Shown: positions 1 to 10,639 of the stretch, one piece after another
Layout: each line of letters begins with the position of its first letter
How positions within the stretch are numbered: position 1 is the first letter of the stretch
Origin: Hyphodiscus hymeniophilus
Lineage: Eukaryota; Ascomycota; Leotiomycetes; Helotiales; Hyphodiscaceae
Direction: 5' to 3'
NCBI GenBank assembly: GCA_016508695.1
Contig: VNKQ01000013.1
Span: 1,302,001-1,366,000, forward strand
DNA: 64,000 nt
The notes under the pieces: model-generated
Database searches by the model: none
What the model saw: only the letters and a program-made list of their open reading frames with translations
What the model was told of the DNA's origin: nothing
Position numbers and translations under genes: made by a program

Positions 1-1
1 A

Positions 2-1939
2 CCATATCCGACGCAGACTATAGAGGAGTTCTCTGGCGATCATGTAATCAGTGGGGCCCAGTTTCGTCGCCGACTTTTCGAAGTGTTAAGAGAGGGCTTG
101 ACAGATCGGGTTAAGCTTATTAATATCCAGGAAGACGTCACACATTCATGGCCTATCAAGTCCTCCGCTCCGTCATCGCCAGAGAAGTCATCGTTTCTGG
201 TTGCCGTCGTTTTCAATCCAATCAATATAGACCGCCTCGTAGACCACGGGCCATCGGCGGAGGAGAAGAAGAAGGCGGCCAAATACCAGAAATTCTGGGG
301 CGAGAAAGCAGAATTACGTCGATTTAAGGATGGCAGCATCCTGGAGAGTGTGGTATGGTCACCTGGATCCTCATACTCAGTCTTTCAAGACATCTGCACT
401 TATCTCACCATGAGACATTTTGGCGCGGATGTGAGTAAAAGCCTCACATTCATTGGTGATAGTCTTCAGACGTCTCTTCCCAGCAAGGGGACAAGCTCGA
501 AGGCTTTCGAAGCTTTGAAACAGGCCTTCCACGCCTTTGAGAAAGAATTCAGGGATATGGAGAGTTTACCTTTGCAATTGAGGCAACTGTCAGCTATCAG
601 TCCCCAACTTCGTTACGCCGCCGTCCAACAACCAAATTTCAGTCCTCAGCAACCCATGAATAATCCAGCCGATGTATTGATTCAATTTGAAGGCTCTGGA
701 AGATGGCCTGACGATGTTGTTGCTATTCAGCGAACGAAAGTTGCTTTTCTACTCAAGATTGGAAGTCTACTTGAAGACTCTAATAGCGACACGACGACTC
801 GCCTTGGCCTTGAGAATGAAGATCATCCTTTGCAGAACTGCGCGTTTTTAGATGTCATTTATGAGTCTGGAGCAACCTTTCGCTTACGGATCCACAACGA
901 TCGCGAGCAATTCTTGCTCGAACGCCAAGTTAAAGATAAGCTGACAGACAACCGAGCTCGAGAAGATGCCATAACAGCCTTGTCCATTTACAAAAGAGTG
1001 TTTGTCCAGCTGCCACTCCTTACACAATCGATCACGACCCATTGTACTCGATTTCCCCTATTGTCACCCTCGATTCGTCTAATGAAGCAATGGTTCGATC
1101 GCCATATGCTTTCAAGACATATCAGTGAGGAGCTTATCGAACTTTTCGTCGCACGTACATTCGTACAGCCATATCCTTGGCGGGCACCATCGTCCGCTAT
1201 GTCCGGATTTCTAAGAACCTTGTTGTTTCTATCGAGATGGGATTGGCGTTCAGTCCCATTGATTGTTGATTTCACTGGGACTATGACGAGCAAGGATGTC
1301 GCTTCAATCACTATGCGCCTGGAGGCATGGCGAAAGATTGATCCCGGCATGAATCGAACAGTTCTCTTTGCAGCTTCAAACCACGATGCTCAAGGAACTG
1401 CTTTCACGGATGGAGGGCCTTCAAAGATGGTGGCTGCACGCATGACAGCTCTTGCTCGTTCAGCCTGCAAGCTCATCAAGGATCAAGATATTAATCTAGA
1501 CCATAGATCTCTTTTCGCATCTTCAACTACCGATTACGATTTTGTGATCCATCTTGCGCCTAAATTTGCGCATGGCGAGGCACGCAAGGCCATGAAGCAG
1601 AAGTTCAAGAATCTTGAGCTACAATCAGAAGCGGACCTGGAGCTGGTTGGATACCACCCTGTGAATGAGTATCTGCAAGAGCTTAAGAGGCTTTACACCA
1701 GCAGCATAATACTCTTTCATAGTGCAACATCTGGACCTATCATAGCTGGTCTGTGGAATCCACAGATTGTGCAACCACGGCCTTTCAAAGTCAATCTGGC
1801 ATATGCCACGCATCCAGAGACGGACGCGGCTAACGAGGAAGAACGGGAGATCAAGCTAGACCAATCCGCAATTCTGTCAGAGATTGCGAGAATCGGAGGA
1901 GATATGGTGTCAAGAATTGAGGTTTTCCACCAATTATGA
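2..1939 (+). CDS. UTP22: Utp22/Nrap family U3 snoRNP protein, C-terminal part (5' end outside window)
   Basis: The reading frame is open from base 2 to the stop at 1939 and gives 645 residues with no start codon that must be used, so the gene enters from the left edge. The stretch VVFNPINIDRLVDHGPSAEE followed by FWGEKAELRRFKDGSILESV (about residues 70-120) is the hallmark of the Nrap/Utp22 family, a nucleotidyltransferase-fold protein lacking enzyme activity. The tail GGDMVSRIEV is the usual C-terminus of the family. Known orthologues sit in the UTP-C/U3 small-subunit processome and act in nucleolar 18S rRNA maturation. No intron is needed in the visible part. Identity is secure; the missing N-terminal portion cannot be judged. 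Confidence 0.93.
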   Translation, partial: PYPTQTIEEFSGDHVISGAQFRRRLFEVLREGLTDRVKLINIQEDVTHSWPIKSSAPSSPEKSSFLVAVVFNPINIDRLVDHGPSAEEKKKAAKYQKFWGEKAELRRFKDGSILESVVWSPGSSYSVFQDICTYLTMRHFGADVSKSLTFIGDSLQTSLPSKGTSSKAFEALKQAFHAFEKEFRDMESLPLQLRQLSAISPQLRYAAVQQPNFSPQQPMNNPADVLIQFEGSGRWPDDVVAIQRTKVAFLLKIGSLLEDSNSDTTTRLGLENEDHPLQNCAFLDVIYESGATFRLRIHNDREQFLLERQVKDKLTDNRAREDAITALSIYKRVFVQLPLLTQSITTHCTRFPLLSPSIRLMKQWFDRHMLSRHISEELIELFVARTFVQPYPWRAPSSAMSGFLRTLLFLSRWDWRSVPLIVDFTGTMTSKDVASITMRLEAWRKIDPGMNRTVLFAASNHDAQGTAFTDGGPSKMVAARMTALARSACKLIKDQDINLDHRSLFASSTTDYDFVIHLAPKFAHGEARKAMKQKFKNLELQSEADLELVGYHPVNEYLQELKRLYTSSIILFHSATSGPIIAGLWNPQIVQPRPFKVNLAYATHPETDAANEEEREIKLDQSAILSEIARIGGDMVSRIEVFHQL

Positions 1940-2397
1940 TTGTATTGAAGAGGAAAGGATGAACATCCAAGGAAGGACTTTTCAAAGTCCTCGTCAACAC
2001 CACGACGTTTTGACGGAATGAATGTGTTAACCCTATTTCCAAGCAAGAGAGTCAACTTGCAGAGCAGCTTATCTCTGAGTCTTTGCCCTACACTGTCCGA
2101 CCACCCTAAAGCTGACTTCGGCCACACTGACTGCTGCCTTACGGCGCGACTCGAGGCATGTATGCGATTTTACGCGCAAGTCAGGGGTAAGGAAGTCACA
2201 TCAATCAACAATAATGCCCTTTTCTCTCTACTCACTCACAACTTCTGTCTGTGACAACATTGCAAGCGCTACCACGGTTATCTCCATACCCCCATGCGGT
2301 CGACACTCACCCTCTGCCAAATACGACGCCGTTTGGAGAAATTGCAGCAGCATTCGAATAGTTGCTCATATTACAGGTGCGAATATGGACAAAGCCG
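1940..2397. other. Intergenic, convergent 3' regions
   Basis: This lies between the stop of the Utp22 gene and the stop of the minus-strand gene that follows. Only short unrelated open frames occur. I see no RNA gene or repeat in it. Confidence 0.5.
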
Positions 2398-2978
2398 TCA
2401 AAGCACACCAGCTGCCTTTGAGACAGCTTGCGACGAAGTGGGTGTCGCGATAGTGCTAGTAGGCCCGGTAGCAATCGCCGTCGTCCCCTCGACGAACGGT
2501 GAAGCTATTGTAGTCTTTCCGGCTCCGTTAGCCGCAGCACCAGTCGACGGGGTGTAGAGGCTTCCCTGAATGTCTTGAGTCTCCGTTATGACAGCTCCGT
2601 CAGTCTCCGTAACGGTGACTGTCTGATCAGGCTTCGTCCACGTCGTTGCATTTTCCCAGCAGAAGTATCCGTGGTTGATGACAGCTCCCAGGCGAAGGGG
2701 AAACAGTCGAAGTTTAGGGACTCGGCTGTACCTGCGTCGAGGTTATCTTGGAGACAGACATCGATCATTACCGTGTCGTATAGCGTAGTGATGTTACAGT
2801 AGGTGTAGCAACTGCCGAATTCGACAACGTCGTCTTTTCCGCAGCAGGTATAGAGTGCTCTTTGCCCCAAGGCGTAGGCGGTCACGTTATACTCGGAATT
2901 GCTGAGGACGCATACTTCATTGAAGACAGTGGAAGAGAGCGAGTCAACATCGAGATAAGGGTAGTCGTTGCTGGACAT
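2398..2978 (-). CDS. Small Cys- and Ser/Thr-rich fungal protein of unknown function
   Basis: I model two exons, 2978-2732 and 2684-2398, joined over a 47-nt GT-AG intron, giving 177 residues. The intron is inferred because the frame after the join continues with INHGYFCWENATTW and a Thr/Val-rich section (QTVTVTETDGAVITET), whereas the unspliced frame turns into basic nonsense and stops at 130 residues. The first 80 residues carry paired cysteines (CC, CYTYC) and NVT/NIT glycosylation sequons; the end is Ala/Thr/Ser-rich, like fungal cell-surface proteins. However, there is no hydrophobic signal peptide at this start and no hydrophobic GPI or membrane tail at the end, so an upstream exon or a lost tail is possible. 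Function is not recognised. Confidence 0.55.
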
Positions 2979-3555
2979 GGCGATTGAAGCGAATGAACAC
3001 AGTATTGGGGCTCCTTAGCGATACCTTGTCATCGATAATTGGCTTGGTGCAGGAGGTCGAATTTGCTCTTATCTCTCGAGATTCCCCGAATTTAGAGTTT
3101 GGGGGTCATGGATCTTGTGTAGATTCCACCCCCACTCTTGAATAAGCGAATCGAGGAGACCGTGAGGAGACACATCCAAACCCCCAAACTCCCAAACCCC
3201 CAATATTTCAACTTTCCAGTATTTCAACCTTCTAGCGCCATCCTCTGCAAGCTCAGATAACATGTCGACTAAATCTCGAAGCCGAAGCCGCAAAATAGGC
3301 CCAGAATATGATAGGAAGCATTTGTGTGGGCACCCAGGCACGTAACCTTATTCCCCCATTAGAATACTATCTCTTCTGGGAGATCCAAGTGCCAGAGCTG
3401 TTTCTGGAGGTGGTGTGGGCTCTTGGCACTCATACGAACTCCAGTAGAGAGCAGCGCTGATTTGAAAACAAGGCTGTGACAAGTCGTTCACTCGCTCCGA
3501 GCACCTTCGCCGGCACAAACTCAACCGTGAGGCGTTTCCCCCTATTTTGTACTAA
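2979..3555. other. Intergenic region with clustered ACCCCCAAA words
   Basis: No convincing gene. Around 3100-3200 the words TTTGGGGGT and CCAAACCCCCAAA occur on opposite sides of about 75 bases, a loose inverted arrangement. It could be promoter sequence for the downstream zinc-finger gene, but no function can be read from it. Confidence 0.4.
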
Positions 3556-6143
3556 ATGAATTCTAAAACTCTGTGGCTTATACTATGTGAAGATGTTGTG
3601 AAGCACATGTTCTCTTGCACCCAGTGCCAGGCTCCTTTCAATCGAGAGGATCTTTGGAAACGTCATCTTCGTGTCTCCCATGGCATCATTGTACAACAAC
3701 AAAAGACATCATCTTTGGGCAGGAGGAAGCCTAAGACTGATGTTTCAAGTTCGTTGAAGTACCTGGATCGTCAAGGAGAGGGAAGGCTGGGAGATGACAC
3801 CGCCCTCGAAGTTGCTGAGGTGCAATGTACCCATGAGTCTGCCACCAAATCCATAACATCGCACTCGACTGTTGAAATCGATGGCACATTCATAACAGAA
3901 TCAGAGAATTGGCTTCAGCCTCCACATTCACATCGAGACACCTCTGCTGGGACTGCGTTTGGGGCAACTTCTGTGGCTGTCGAGTTCCCTCAGTCGGAAG
4001 ACAACCATGCGCAGTGTGGATATCCTTCGCCAAATCAAGATGAATTAGATTGGGAAAGTGGCCTTGGCTCACGACACATGGCCTTTATCACCGACAACGA
4101 CATCAGCTGGCTGTTCGATGATGCATCGTTTGCTCAGTTTGGATCTGCAAGTGCTCCCTTGTATCCTACCATACAACCAGACTCGACGGACTTCGGCAAA
4201 GCTACTTCTCCATACCCGGAGACAGCTGACCTTGGTCACATCAACATCAAGGGTTCTACTGAAGGAACCATGCCGATGGTAGAACCACTCTCATGCGGCT
4301 TCAGAATATGTAATGCCCTCCTTGAAAGTCATCGGAGAGGACTAATTGTAGCAATCCAATCTGAAATGGTGGACATAGATTTTGATGACCCCGTGTTTTC
4401 GTTGGACAATCTGAAACAAGGTGTTCATTTATATGCTCGTTATATCTCTAGAGAGTTTGCATTGTTCAATCACCGAGTCTTCGCTCCAGCCAATGACGAG
4501 AAAGACGAGTTTCTGGAGTTTTATGGGGAAGACCCACCTCTAGAATTGATGTGGGCTATTATCACACTGGGTTGGACGTTGTCGGAGAAACATCATGATC
4601 ATCAGATGAAAGTGGCTGGAATGATCCAAGGGTCGTTGCGAAAATTTGTGATCACTGTATGTTTGGAGTCGTGGATGAGAGAAGCGTCATCTGACTATTT
4701 GATTAGCATTCTGCCTTTACCTTGGCACCTCCATTATGGATCATCCAATTGTTATTTCTGGTACTTGTGTTCGCAAGGTACCAAGCGCCCGAAGACGAAT
4801 ATAGCTTTGCGATATTTCACGGAGTTTTGATTTCTGTCAGTTCCTTTATGCCCTAACTGAGCAAGTTGGATTTCACTAACTCGATTTTGAGGTGGTACGC
4901 CGGCTCGATCTCAGCAGCACAGCCCACTATGCAGCACATCCAACGGAAACCAATATATCTAGACAAGAATGGCTAAATTGGATTCGAGCTGAGAGTCTGC
5001 GCAGGTAGAATACGTCCCTGTTTCGAGTGAATTCATTTAGCAGAATTGCTGACCCCACATCAACCAGAGTGGTCTTCCAAACATTCATTCTCGACGTCCA
5101 GCAAGCTGTACTTCACGGTGGAAACTCGAGCATGAGTCCATTCTAGTTGAACCTAGAACTTCCATGTTGTGACGAGGCTTGGTGGGCGGATTCAGTCGAG
5201 GAGTGGAGGAAGGCCATCGCCCAAGAACCTCAAGTGTCTCAGCGCTTCTTGCCTGTCCTCAAGCAATTTTGGAACTCGTCTGCCAGACACCAACCACAGT
5301 ACTCATATCCTCGAGATTCAAAAGTTGTTATGTAAGGAATTATCTCGATCGCTTCCGAGATGCGACACCGAGAAGACAATTCATTCTCCCTAACCCCCAA
5401 AGAAAATATCTACTCTCTGAGCTCAAGAGTGCAAAAGTCGTTTGAGGGTTGGGTGGCGTGGTGGGGCTCCAACCTGATCAATGTCAGCTTGGAAAAGTTC
5501 CCTTTTTGGAGGAACTGCTGCTGTATGTTCAAGGTTGCTCATACTCTATATGAAATTGGTGCGGTGGACCTGCAGATGATCGCTGGGAAGGAGATTATTG
5601 ACGGGATCCGGATGAGGCCACCAGACTACGCCAAGTCGCAGCGAAAGATCCGGAGATGGATCAAACAAGAGTACGCTCTGGTTGGAGTATCATGTCAGTT
5701 TTCCATAACTAAACCGCCAAGTAATGAGAAAGAGACTGACGCTGCACAATCCAGATGCTGCCAAGATAATTGAAGATCGGCTCAGTGCTTCCTACTCCCC
5801 TCAGTTCCATTGTTATCATTGCCAGTGGATTCTTTATCTTGCTGGTCTCATTTGCTGGGCATTTGGTTTCACAGTTACTGGAAGCATGCAGAATGACGGA
5901 CTTGTGCACAAAGGCATGGTAGTGTCGACGGAGCTGGCAAAGGAGCAATGCATGGAGTACTTGACGATGGCAGCAAAGCTCCACGCAGTAAAGCTTGAAA
6001 GTGTCGTAAATCAAGTGAACAGGACGGCTGGGTTATTGATAACACTGGTGGAGATTTTGGAACAGGAAAAGGAAAGCGGCCTCATCGCCGAGGCTGCTGA
6101 TGTCTTGAGGAGAATTGTGGGAATTCAATGCAAAGCTTTATGA
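3556..6143 (+). pseudogene. C2H2 zinc-finger / fungal-specific transcription factor, interrupted by two in-frame stop codons
   Basis: Exons I can follow: 3556-4656, 4707-4835, 4892-5004, 5068 to about 5694, and about 5755-6143. Near the N-terminus there is one C2H2 finger (FSCTQC, then H-x4-H). A 250-residue linker leads into a fungal-specific transcription-factor domain (QGVHLYARYISREFALFN, ELMWAIITLGWTLSEKHH, later WIIQLLFLVLVFARYQAP and EWLNWIRAESLRR). In the fourth exon the domain frame contains TAG at 5144-5146, between SSMSPF and LNLELPC, and TAA at 5333-5335, between DSKVVM and GIISIASEMR. Protein similarity continues in the same frame after both stops, so these look like true nonsense codons. 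Both could have arisen from CpA to TpA changes. The start codon is uncertain, and an upstream exon could hold another finger. It would have been a nuclear DNA-binding regulator. Confidence 0.75.
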
Positions 6144-6188
6144 AGCGCTATGAAATCAGATCTAGGTCATCGAGACCAGTTCCAATTT

Positions 6189-7606
6189 TCACTTCATTCC
6201 ATCGACTATGGCTTTTGTCTTCGTAAGCTCCCGTTCCTTGAGAATCTTGTTATAACTTTGATTTAAGCGAATGTAGTTCCACTGAAAAATGTCAGCGATG
6301 TTAAAGTCCAATATAATAATTGGGACTTTTGTTTCTTACGTCTCCAATCCTGAGAGGCTCGTATTTGGGTGGCTCGGATTCGTTGGTACATGACGGAAGC
6401 ACGCCGATGAATTCGTTGAAGTTGAAACCTAGCAATATGTTAGCAAGTGAACGGCGTAAGGAGTGAGGAGGATCAACCAAAAAATAAAGGCATCGAAACC
6501 CGTGGCTCCGAGGTCTTGTTTACTTCGACTCTGTGCACGGTGCTCTGCCATTTGTCATTCGTCATACGCATCAAGAAATCCCCAATATTGACCACGATGG
6601 TACCCTTGATAGGCGTAGCTTTGATCCATTCACCACCACGGTTAAGGACCAAAAGCCCCCCAATCATATCTTGCCACAGAAGTGTAAAGCATTGGAGATC
6701 AGTGTGACTTCCCAGTCCAACATCATGCGCCAAAGCCTCGCCTTCTTTGACTTTACCGACGTCACTCGAAACAGGTGGATAGTAGTTGAACGCTAGGTCT
6801 GCTCCAGGATAGGTGGTAATATCATCAAAGTAGTTCTCGTCCAAATCAAGGGCCAAAGCGAAGACTTTAGTAAGCCGCCTAGCGAGGGAAAGCATTGAGC
6901 GGTAGTATGCGATAGCATTCTCTTTGAAGCCCGGACAGCTGAGGGTGCCTTCCCAGATCTCATCTTCTGCACGAATGTATTCCATGACGCTGTCCGGAAT
7001 AGAACTTGATGGAATAGGGTGGGGAAGATGGTCGTAGAGGGGATCCAGATTTGGAGAGTATTGCCAACCAAAGTTTTCTTTGTGATCTAATCAAGATCAG
7101 AAATCAGTATACGGGCCGAAGCAGAAAAGAGCAGAAAACCCGACCTCTTGATTCGGACTTATTGGCCTGACTGCCAATTTTCTCAAAGTACCCGTTCCAG
7201 TACTTTTGCTTCTTACGCGCAACCTTCTGTTTGACATCTATAGGCTGAGCCATGAACCTATTCTCGATCAGGGTGCTATCGCTGTGGAATATCCGGTCAT
7301 CTCGAAAAGGGAGTTCTCACTGGACTGCTGATGATTTGGCATTCTCAATCACCCATTCCTCTACACCATGGTTCTCAATATAGAAAAATCCTGTGTTCTC
7401 TGCGGCCGCCTTGATCTTCAAAGCAATACTCTTGCGATCTTCAATATTCTTGCTACCTATCTTAGATAGATCGATGATCGGGATTTCTTCCACCGTCGCG
7501 GCGCGTGGGGAGCGCTTGAAATCTCCCGGTAGACATTACCATGTGATGAGTCCAATGTAAGGATCTTGCGCCCTGAGGCGCTGGTGGTTGTTGTTTGAGT
7601 TGTCAT
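6189..7606 (-). CDS. Fe(II)/2-oxoglutarate-dependent oxygenase (isopenicillin N synthase-like), apparent frameshift in exon 1
   Basis: Five exons on the minus strand: 7606-7321, 7257-7145, 7086-6478, 6428-6340 and 6281-6189, all with GT-AG junctions and matching phases. The N-terminal DIOX_N part reads EEIPIIDLSKIG and AENTGFFYIENHGV. The oxygenase core has the HTD iron ligands in GLGSHTDLQCFTLLWQD and the distal histidine in QSTVHRVEV, with NIGDFLMRMTN between. The summed exon length is 1190 nt, not a multiple of three. From the ATG at 7606 the frame runs to SSHGNVYRE, but the conserved part (FKRSPRAATVEEIP) is in another frame, with the break at about 7521-7524. No plausible intron fits. 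Either the copy is damaged or there is a local sequence error. The substrate cannot be told; relatives act on secondary metabolites or small molecules. Confidence 0.8.
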
Positions 7607-8825
7607 CTTCTACGTAGGAGCTGGTGTCTCGCCCGGATCTTAATGTGTAAACCGCAAAAGTTGTCTGATTAGACTTCTTGTTTCTGGCTACTCTTTCGAT
7701 TATATATCATATAACAAGAGAGGTCATCTAAAACCATGCGCAGGGTGGGTAGATTTAATAGTTCAGGTAGGTAGTGGAGATAGAAGTGGAGTTTCGTCAG
7801 ATGAACCCCCAAAACCCCCAACGCTAGTCCGATAATGTTTCCCCACTTATGAACGTTGGGAATTTGACAATGCGACTCATTTCAAGGACAAAGCAAAGCC
7901 AAGCCAAAACAAGGACCCCTTTTCTTGCCTGGGAGTGTCCGTGAACATACTTGATCCGTTTATACTTTAAGTGAGACTGGAAGGGGGTCGATATCATTGC
8001 CCGTGTTTCCGTACTGTTTCTTTCGGTGGCCGGCGTCTTTCTGGTACTCTTATCAAAACCGAACGAGTATCAAGACTTATACCCCTCAAGTGACCCCCAA
8101 ACACCCACGTCTTATGGATCGAGCGACTCTTACAATTCATTGTAGATAATCGAGCTCCGTGAGTGGCTACACCATGTACTTACTGAATCTGCTCCCATTC
8201 AAGGTCATTGACGGGAAACTACAACTACCTGTAAAAATCCACGTTTCGTGTCGAGTCGAAAGGGATTGATTGAAATTCTTGAAAGACACATTACATGAAT
8301 TAAGTTTGCCCATTCCCCCCTTTCCACCAGCACCACAACGTGTAGGGGGTAAAGGCCCTACCAAATTTCATATTGAAGTCACCCAAACCTTGAAGACGGA
8401 CTCGGGGTCGTCACGTTAAAATCAAAGAGCATAGAGACACAGCCAATTGCCATTCGTTTAGAACAAGACAGGACAAGACTTGAGAACAGATAGAGGGTTG
8501 ACTGGTGGCTTTGTGGCTCATGGGAAAGGTCTATTTGGAATAGGGTTGAACTTGTTGTTATAGTTTCGAAATGGGTTGAGCTTATTCCTCCATGAAGACA
8601 AGTCACCAAAACCTGACATTGGCATGACTCGGAATCCTTGCTTTGACTCTGATCTACCGTCTGACTTACGACTGACCACTCTATCAAGCCTAAATTCTCT
8701 GTACGGCATATAACCGTAAACAGCTACCAGGTTGTTCCACAAGAGCTCTCGACTCCTAGAACGCCCCCAACCAGCCTCCCATATTATGCAAGTCCGTTGA
8801 AGCGTACGACACAAGAGATAGCCGC
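7607..8825. other. Intergenic between oxygenase 5' end and eIF3k 3' end
   Basis: No supportable gene. Short frames on the minus strand (8167-8829) lack family features. The word ACCCCCAAA recurs near 7805-7820 and 8093-8105, as it does upstream of the zinc-finger gene. The part next to 7606 is the likely oxygenase promoter. Confidence 0.4.
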
Positions 8826-9773
8826 TCAAGCAGTTTGCTCGTACGCTCTTCTAATAACCCTTGAAAATTGCTCCATCTTAACGTTTTCTCTAACGATTGT
8901 GCCCTTCGCCTCGTTCTCCTTGTTCAACGGAACCTTAATCACGCTGCCAGACATAGCCCACCCACATACTCCGCTGACGAATTTCTCAAACGACTCGCCT
9001 TGCATTCCCAACCACGACTCTAGAACAGATCTCTCAATTTCTCTAACTGTTTGGGAGATGGTGAGGGCGATACGGATGCGAATTAGCTCTTCGAAGCCTG
9101 AGACATCGGCAATAAGATCTGCATAGAGGTCGTCACTATCGAGTGTGCTCCAGAAGGCCGAGTATGAAGCTTGACCGAGGAGGTTGTTAAGGACATTCAG
9201 CTTTTGTACGGCCTCTGAGAGTGGGGCGTCACCTGCTGCTGGGAGGGCAGAGGATGCGGAAATAGGTGTGAGGATGTGAGGTGGGAGGAGGTGGAGAGCA
9301 AGAGAGAAGTCGGGGGAGGGGAAGACGGTCAGGGCTTTGACGAGGACGTTGGTAATGACTTCGTCTTTGGTGAGGTGGGGGTTGAATTGGTACCTGAGAA
9401 GTCGCATAGATTGTTAGTGTCTGATCTTTTCAAACAGCTTCCTTTTGAAGTATATAGGCTAGGAAATGTCTTTCAGATAGAGCTAATAATTAACTTCAGG
9501 GGCTGGAGGGATTCATTCTCCATGCCATCAGGTAATAGGAAACGTTGAAAAACGATCATCACATTGACATTGTGGTGTGGAATGTAGCAAATCTGGTACT
9601 CACAGCTTCAGGAGGGCTAAATTGGCGTAAATATCGTGAGTCCGACCTTCACACTGTTGCGAGACATATTCCTCGAAGATCTGAGTGCTTTCAGGATTGT
9701 AGCGGTCCAGTCCATTCAAGATCACATCGATGTGCGGAGGCCGTTCAGCCGTGGAGTCAAAGGCAATACCCAT
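8826..9773 (-). CDS. Eukaryotic translation initiation factor 3 subunit K
   Basis: Two exons, 9773-9604 and 9393-8826, flank a 210-nt intron (donor GTGAGT, acceptor CTCAG), giving 245 residues. The first exon starts MGIAFDSTAERPPHID and continues LNGLDRYNPEST and EGRTHDIYANLALLKL. The second resumes with YQFNPHLTKDEVITNVLVKA and LTVFPSPDFSLALHLLPPH. These are diagnostic of eIF3k, the small PCI/winged-helix subunit at the periphery of the eIF3 complex that helps load 40S ribosomal subunits in the cytoplasm. The C-terminal winged-helix portion (SVIKVPLNKENEAKGTIV) is present and the length is normal for the family. Intron phase restores the codon for Leu between LLK and YQF, which supports the join. 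Confidence 0.93.
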
Positions 9774-9997
9774 GACTGCGATCGTGAGACGTGGATGTTG
9801 CTGCGTAAACAATTTCCGACGATCTCTCTTTTGCGACAGATGGTGAGGGCGTAGGCTGGAAGGAGATTGTTTGCAGAAGCCTTGCACCAGTTGTGGTCGA
9901 TACTTGAGTAAATGAAATTTGGAGAAGTTCAAAATCGTTTAAAATGTGGAGTCATGTGACCATCAGTCAGCCCCACCTCACGTTCAACGACGATGCT

Positions 9998-10264
9998 TCA
10001 TTCAGGCTTTGCCAGAAATTGGAAGCCGTACAACCCTGCTGCGTAGTATGTCCTCATCATCGTCTTCCTTAATCTGGCGACGTTCTTTTTCATTTCCTCG
10101 AGGAAGGCTACGTGATGCCATGGCTCTGGGCTCTGCATATATCTGGTCATAAAGTTGAACGACTTCTCCTGTATCTGCCAAAGAAATTGGTAATAGGCTG
10201 CGATCAACTTATCTTTGCGACATGCATGATTTGACCACGCGAATGTGTTGGCAAAAGATGTCAA
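9998..10264 (-). CDS. Hypothetical coding fragment, 88 residues
   Basis: A minus-strand frame reads plausible protein (KLIAAYYQFLWQIQEKSF, MKKNVARLRKTMMRTYYAAG) and ends with a stop at 9998. It has no start context or family that I recognise. It could be the last exon of a small gene beginning in the open frame 10638-10351, but I cannot place a reliable intron between them. Chance ORF is a real alternative. Confidence 0.28.
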   Translation of the reverse strand: MTSFANTFAWSNHACRKDKLIAAYYQFLWQIQEKSFNFMTRYMQSPEPWHHVAFLEEMKKNVARLRKTMMRTYYAAGLYGFQFLAKPE

Positions 10265-10350
10265 ATATGGTCAGGCACACTTCTGACTTGGAGTTCATTG
10301 CAGTTGCACAATTTTAAATCTCGATATACAATCAGCCAAACTTTCTTCAA

Positions 10351-10638
10351 TCACCTATGCTTGCCGTCCGCAAATGAACCAATCACATATATCGATCTCA
10401 AGGCTCGAACTTTGTTGCTTGAACTTTGTTGCAGAGCTGAATGGTGGTGGTAACAATGAGCAAGGGTCAACATGTATTTCCTTTGCTGAAACACATTGAG
10501 GTTCTCAGAGTTTGAGAAAATTAAATCTACTACCTCCTGAGGGTTTAATGTGTTCAAAACCTCGACGATCCCTTTGTTGAATTTATTTCTGGTTTTGCAG
10601 GCTAGCAATGATGGAGTTTTGGGCCGTTCATCAGACAC
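10351..10638 (-). CDS. Hypothetical small ORF, 95 residues
   Basis: ATG-initiated frame with a mixed composition (for example EVLNTLNPQEVVDLIFSNSE). No domain is recognised. It precedes the fragment at 10264-9998 on the same strand and might be its 5' exon. Support is weak. Confidence 0.22.
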   Translation of the reverse strand: MSDERPKTPSLLACKTRNKFNKGIVEVLNTLNPQEVVDLIFSNSENLNVFQQRKYMLTLAHCYHHHSALQQSSSNKVRALRSIYVIGSFADGKHR

Positions 10639-10639
10639 T

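Noticed and set aside
988..1350. 120-codon minus-strand frame inside the Utp22 gene
   Set aside because: It is the antisense shadow of a clearly coding frame and has no protein-family features.
5107..5146. A 40-nt intron that would remove the first stop of the transcription factor
   Set aside because: It would delete conserved domain residues (AVLHGG, MSPF) and is shorter than the other introns here.
7507..7540. A tiny intron to repair the oxygenase frame
   Set aside because: The only GT...AG pairs give 17-25 nt, too short for a spliceosomal intron.
8167..8829. Several 60-100-codon minus-strand frames downstream of eIF3k
   Set aside because: They overlap in different frames, have no conserved motifs and no consistent splice structure.
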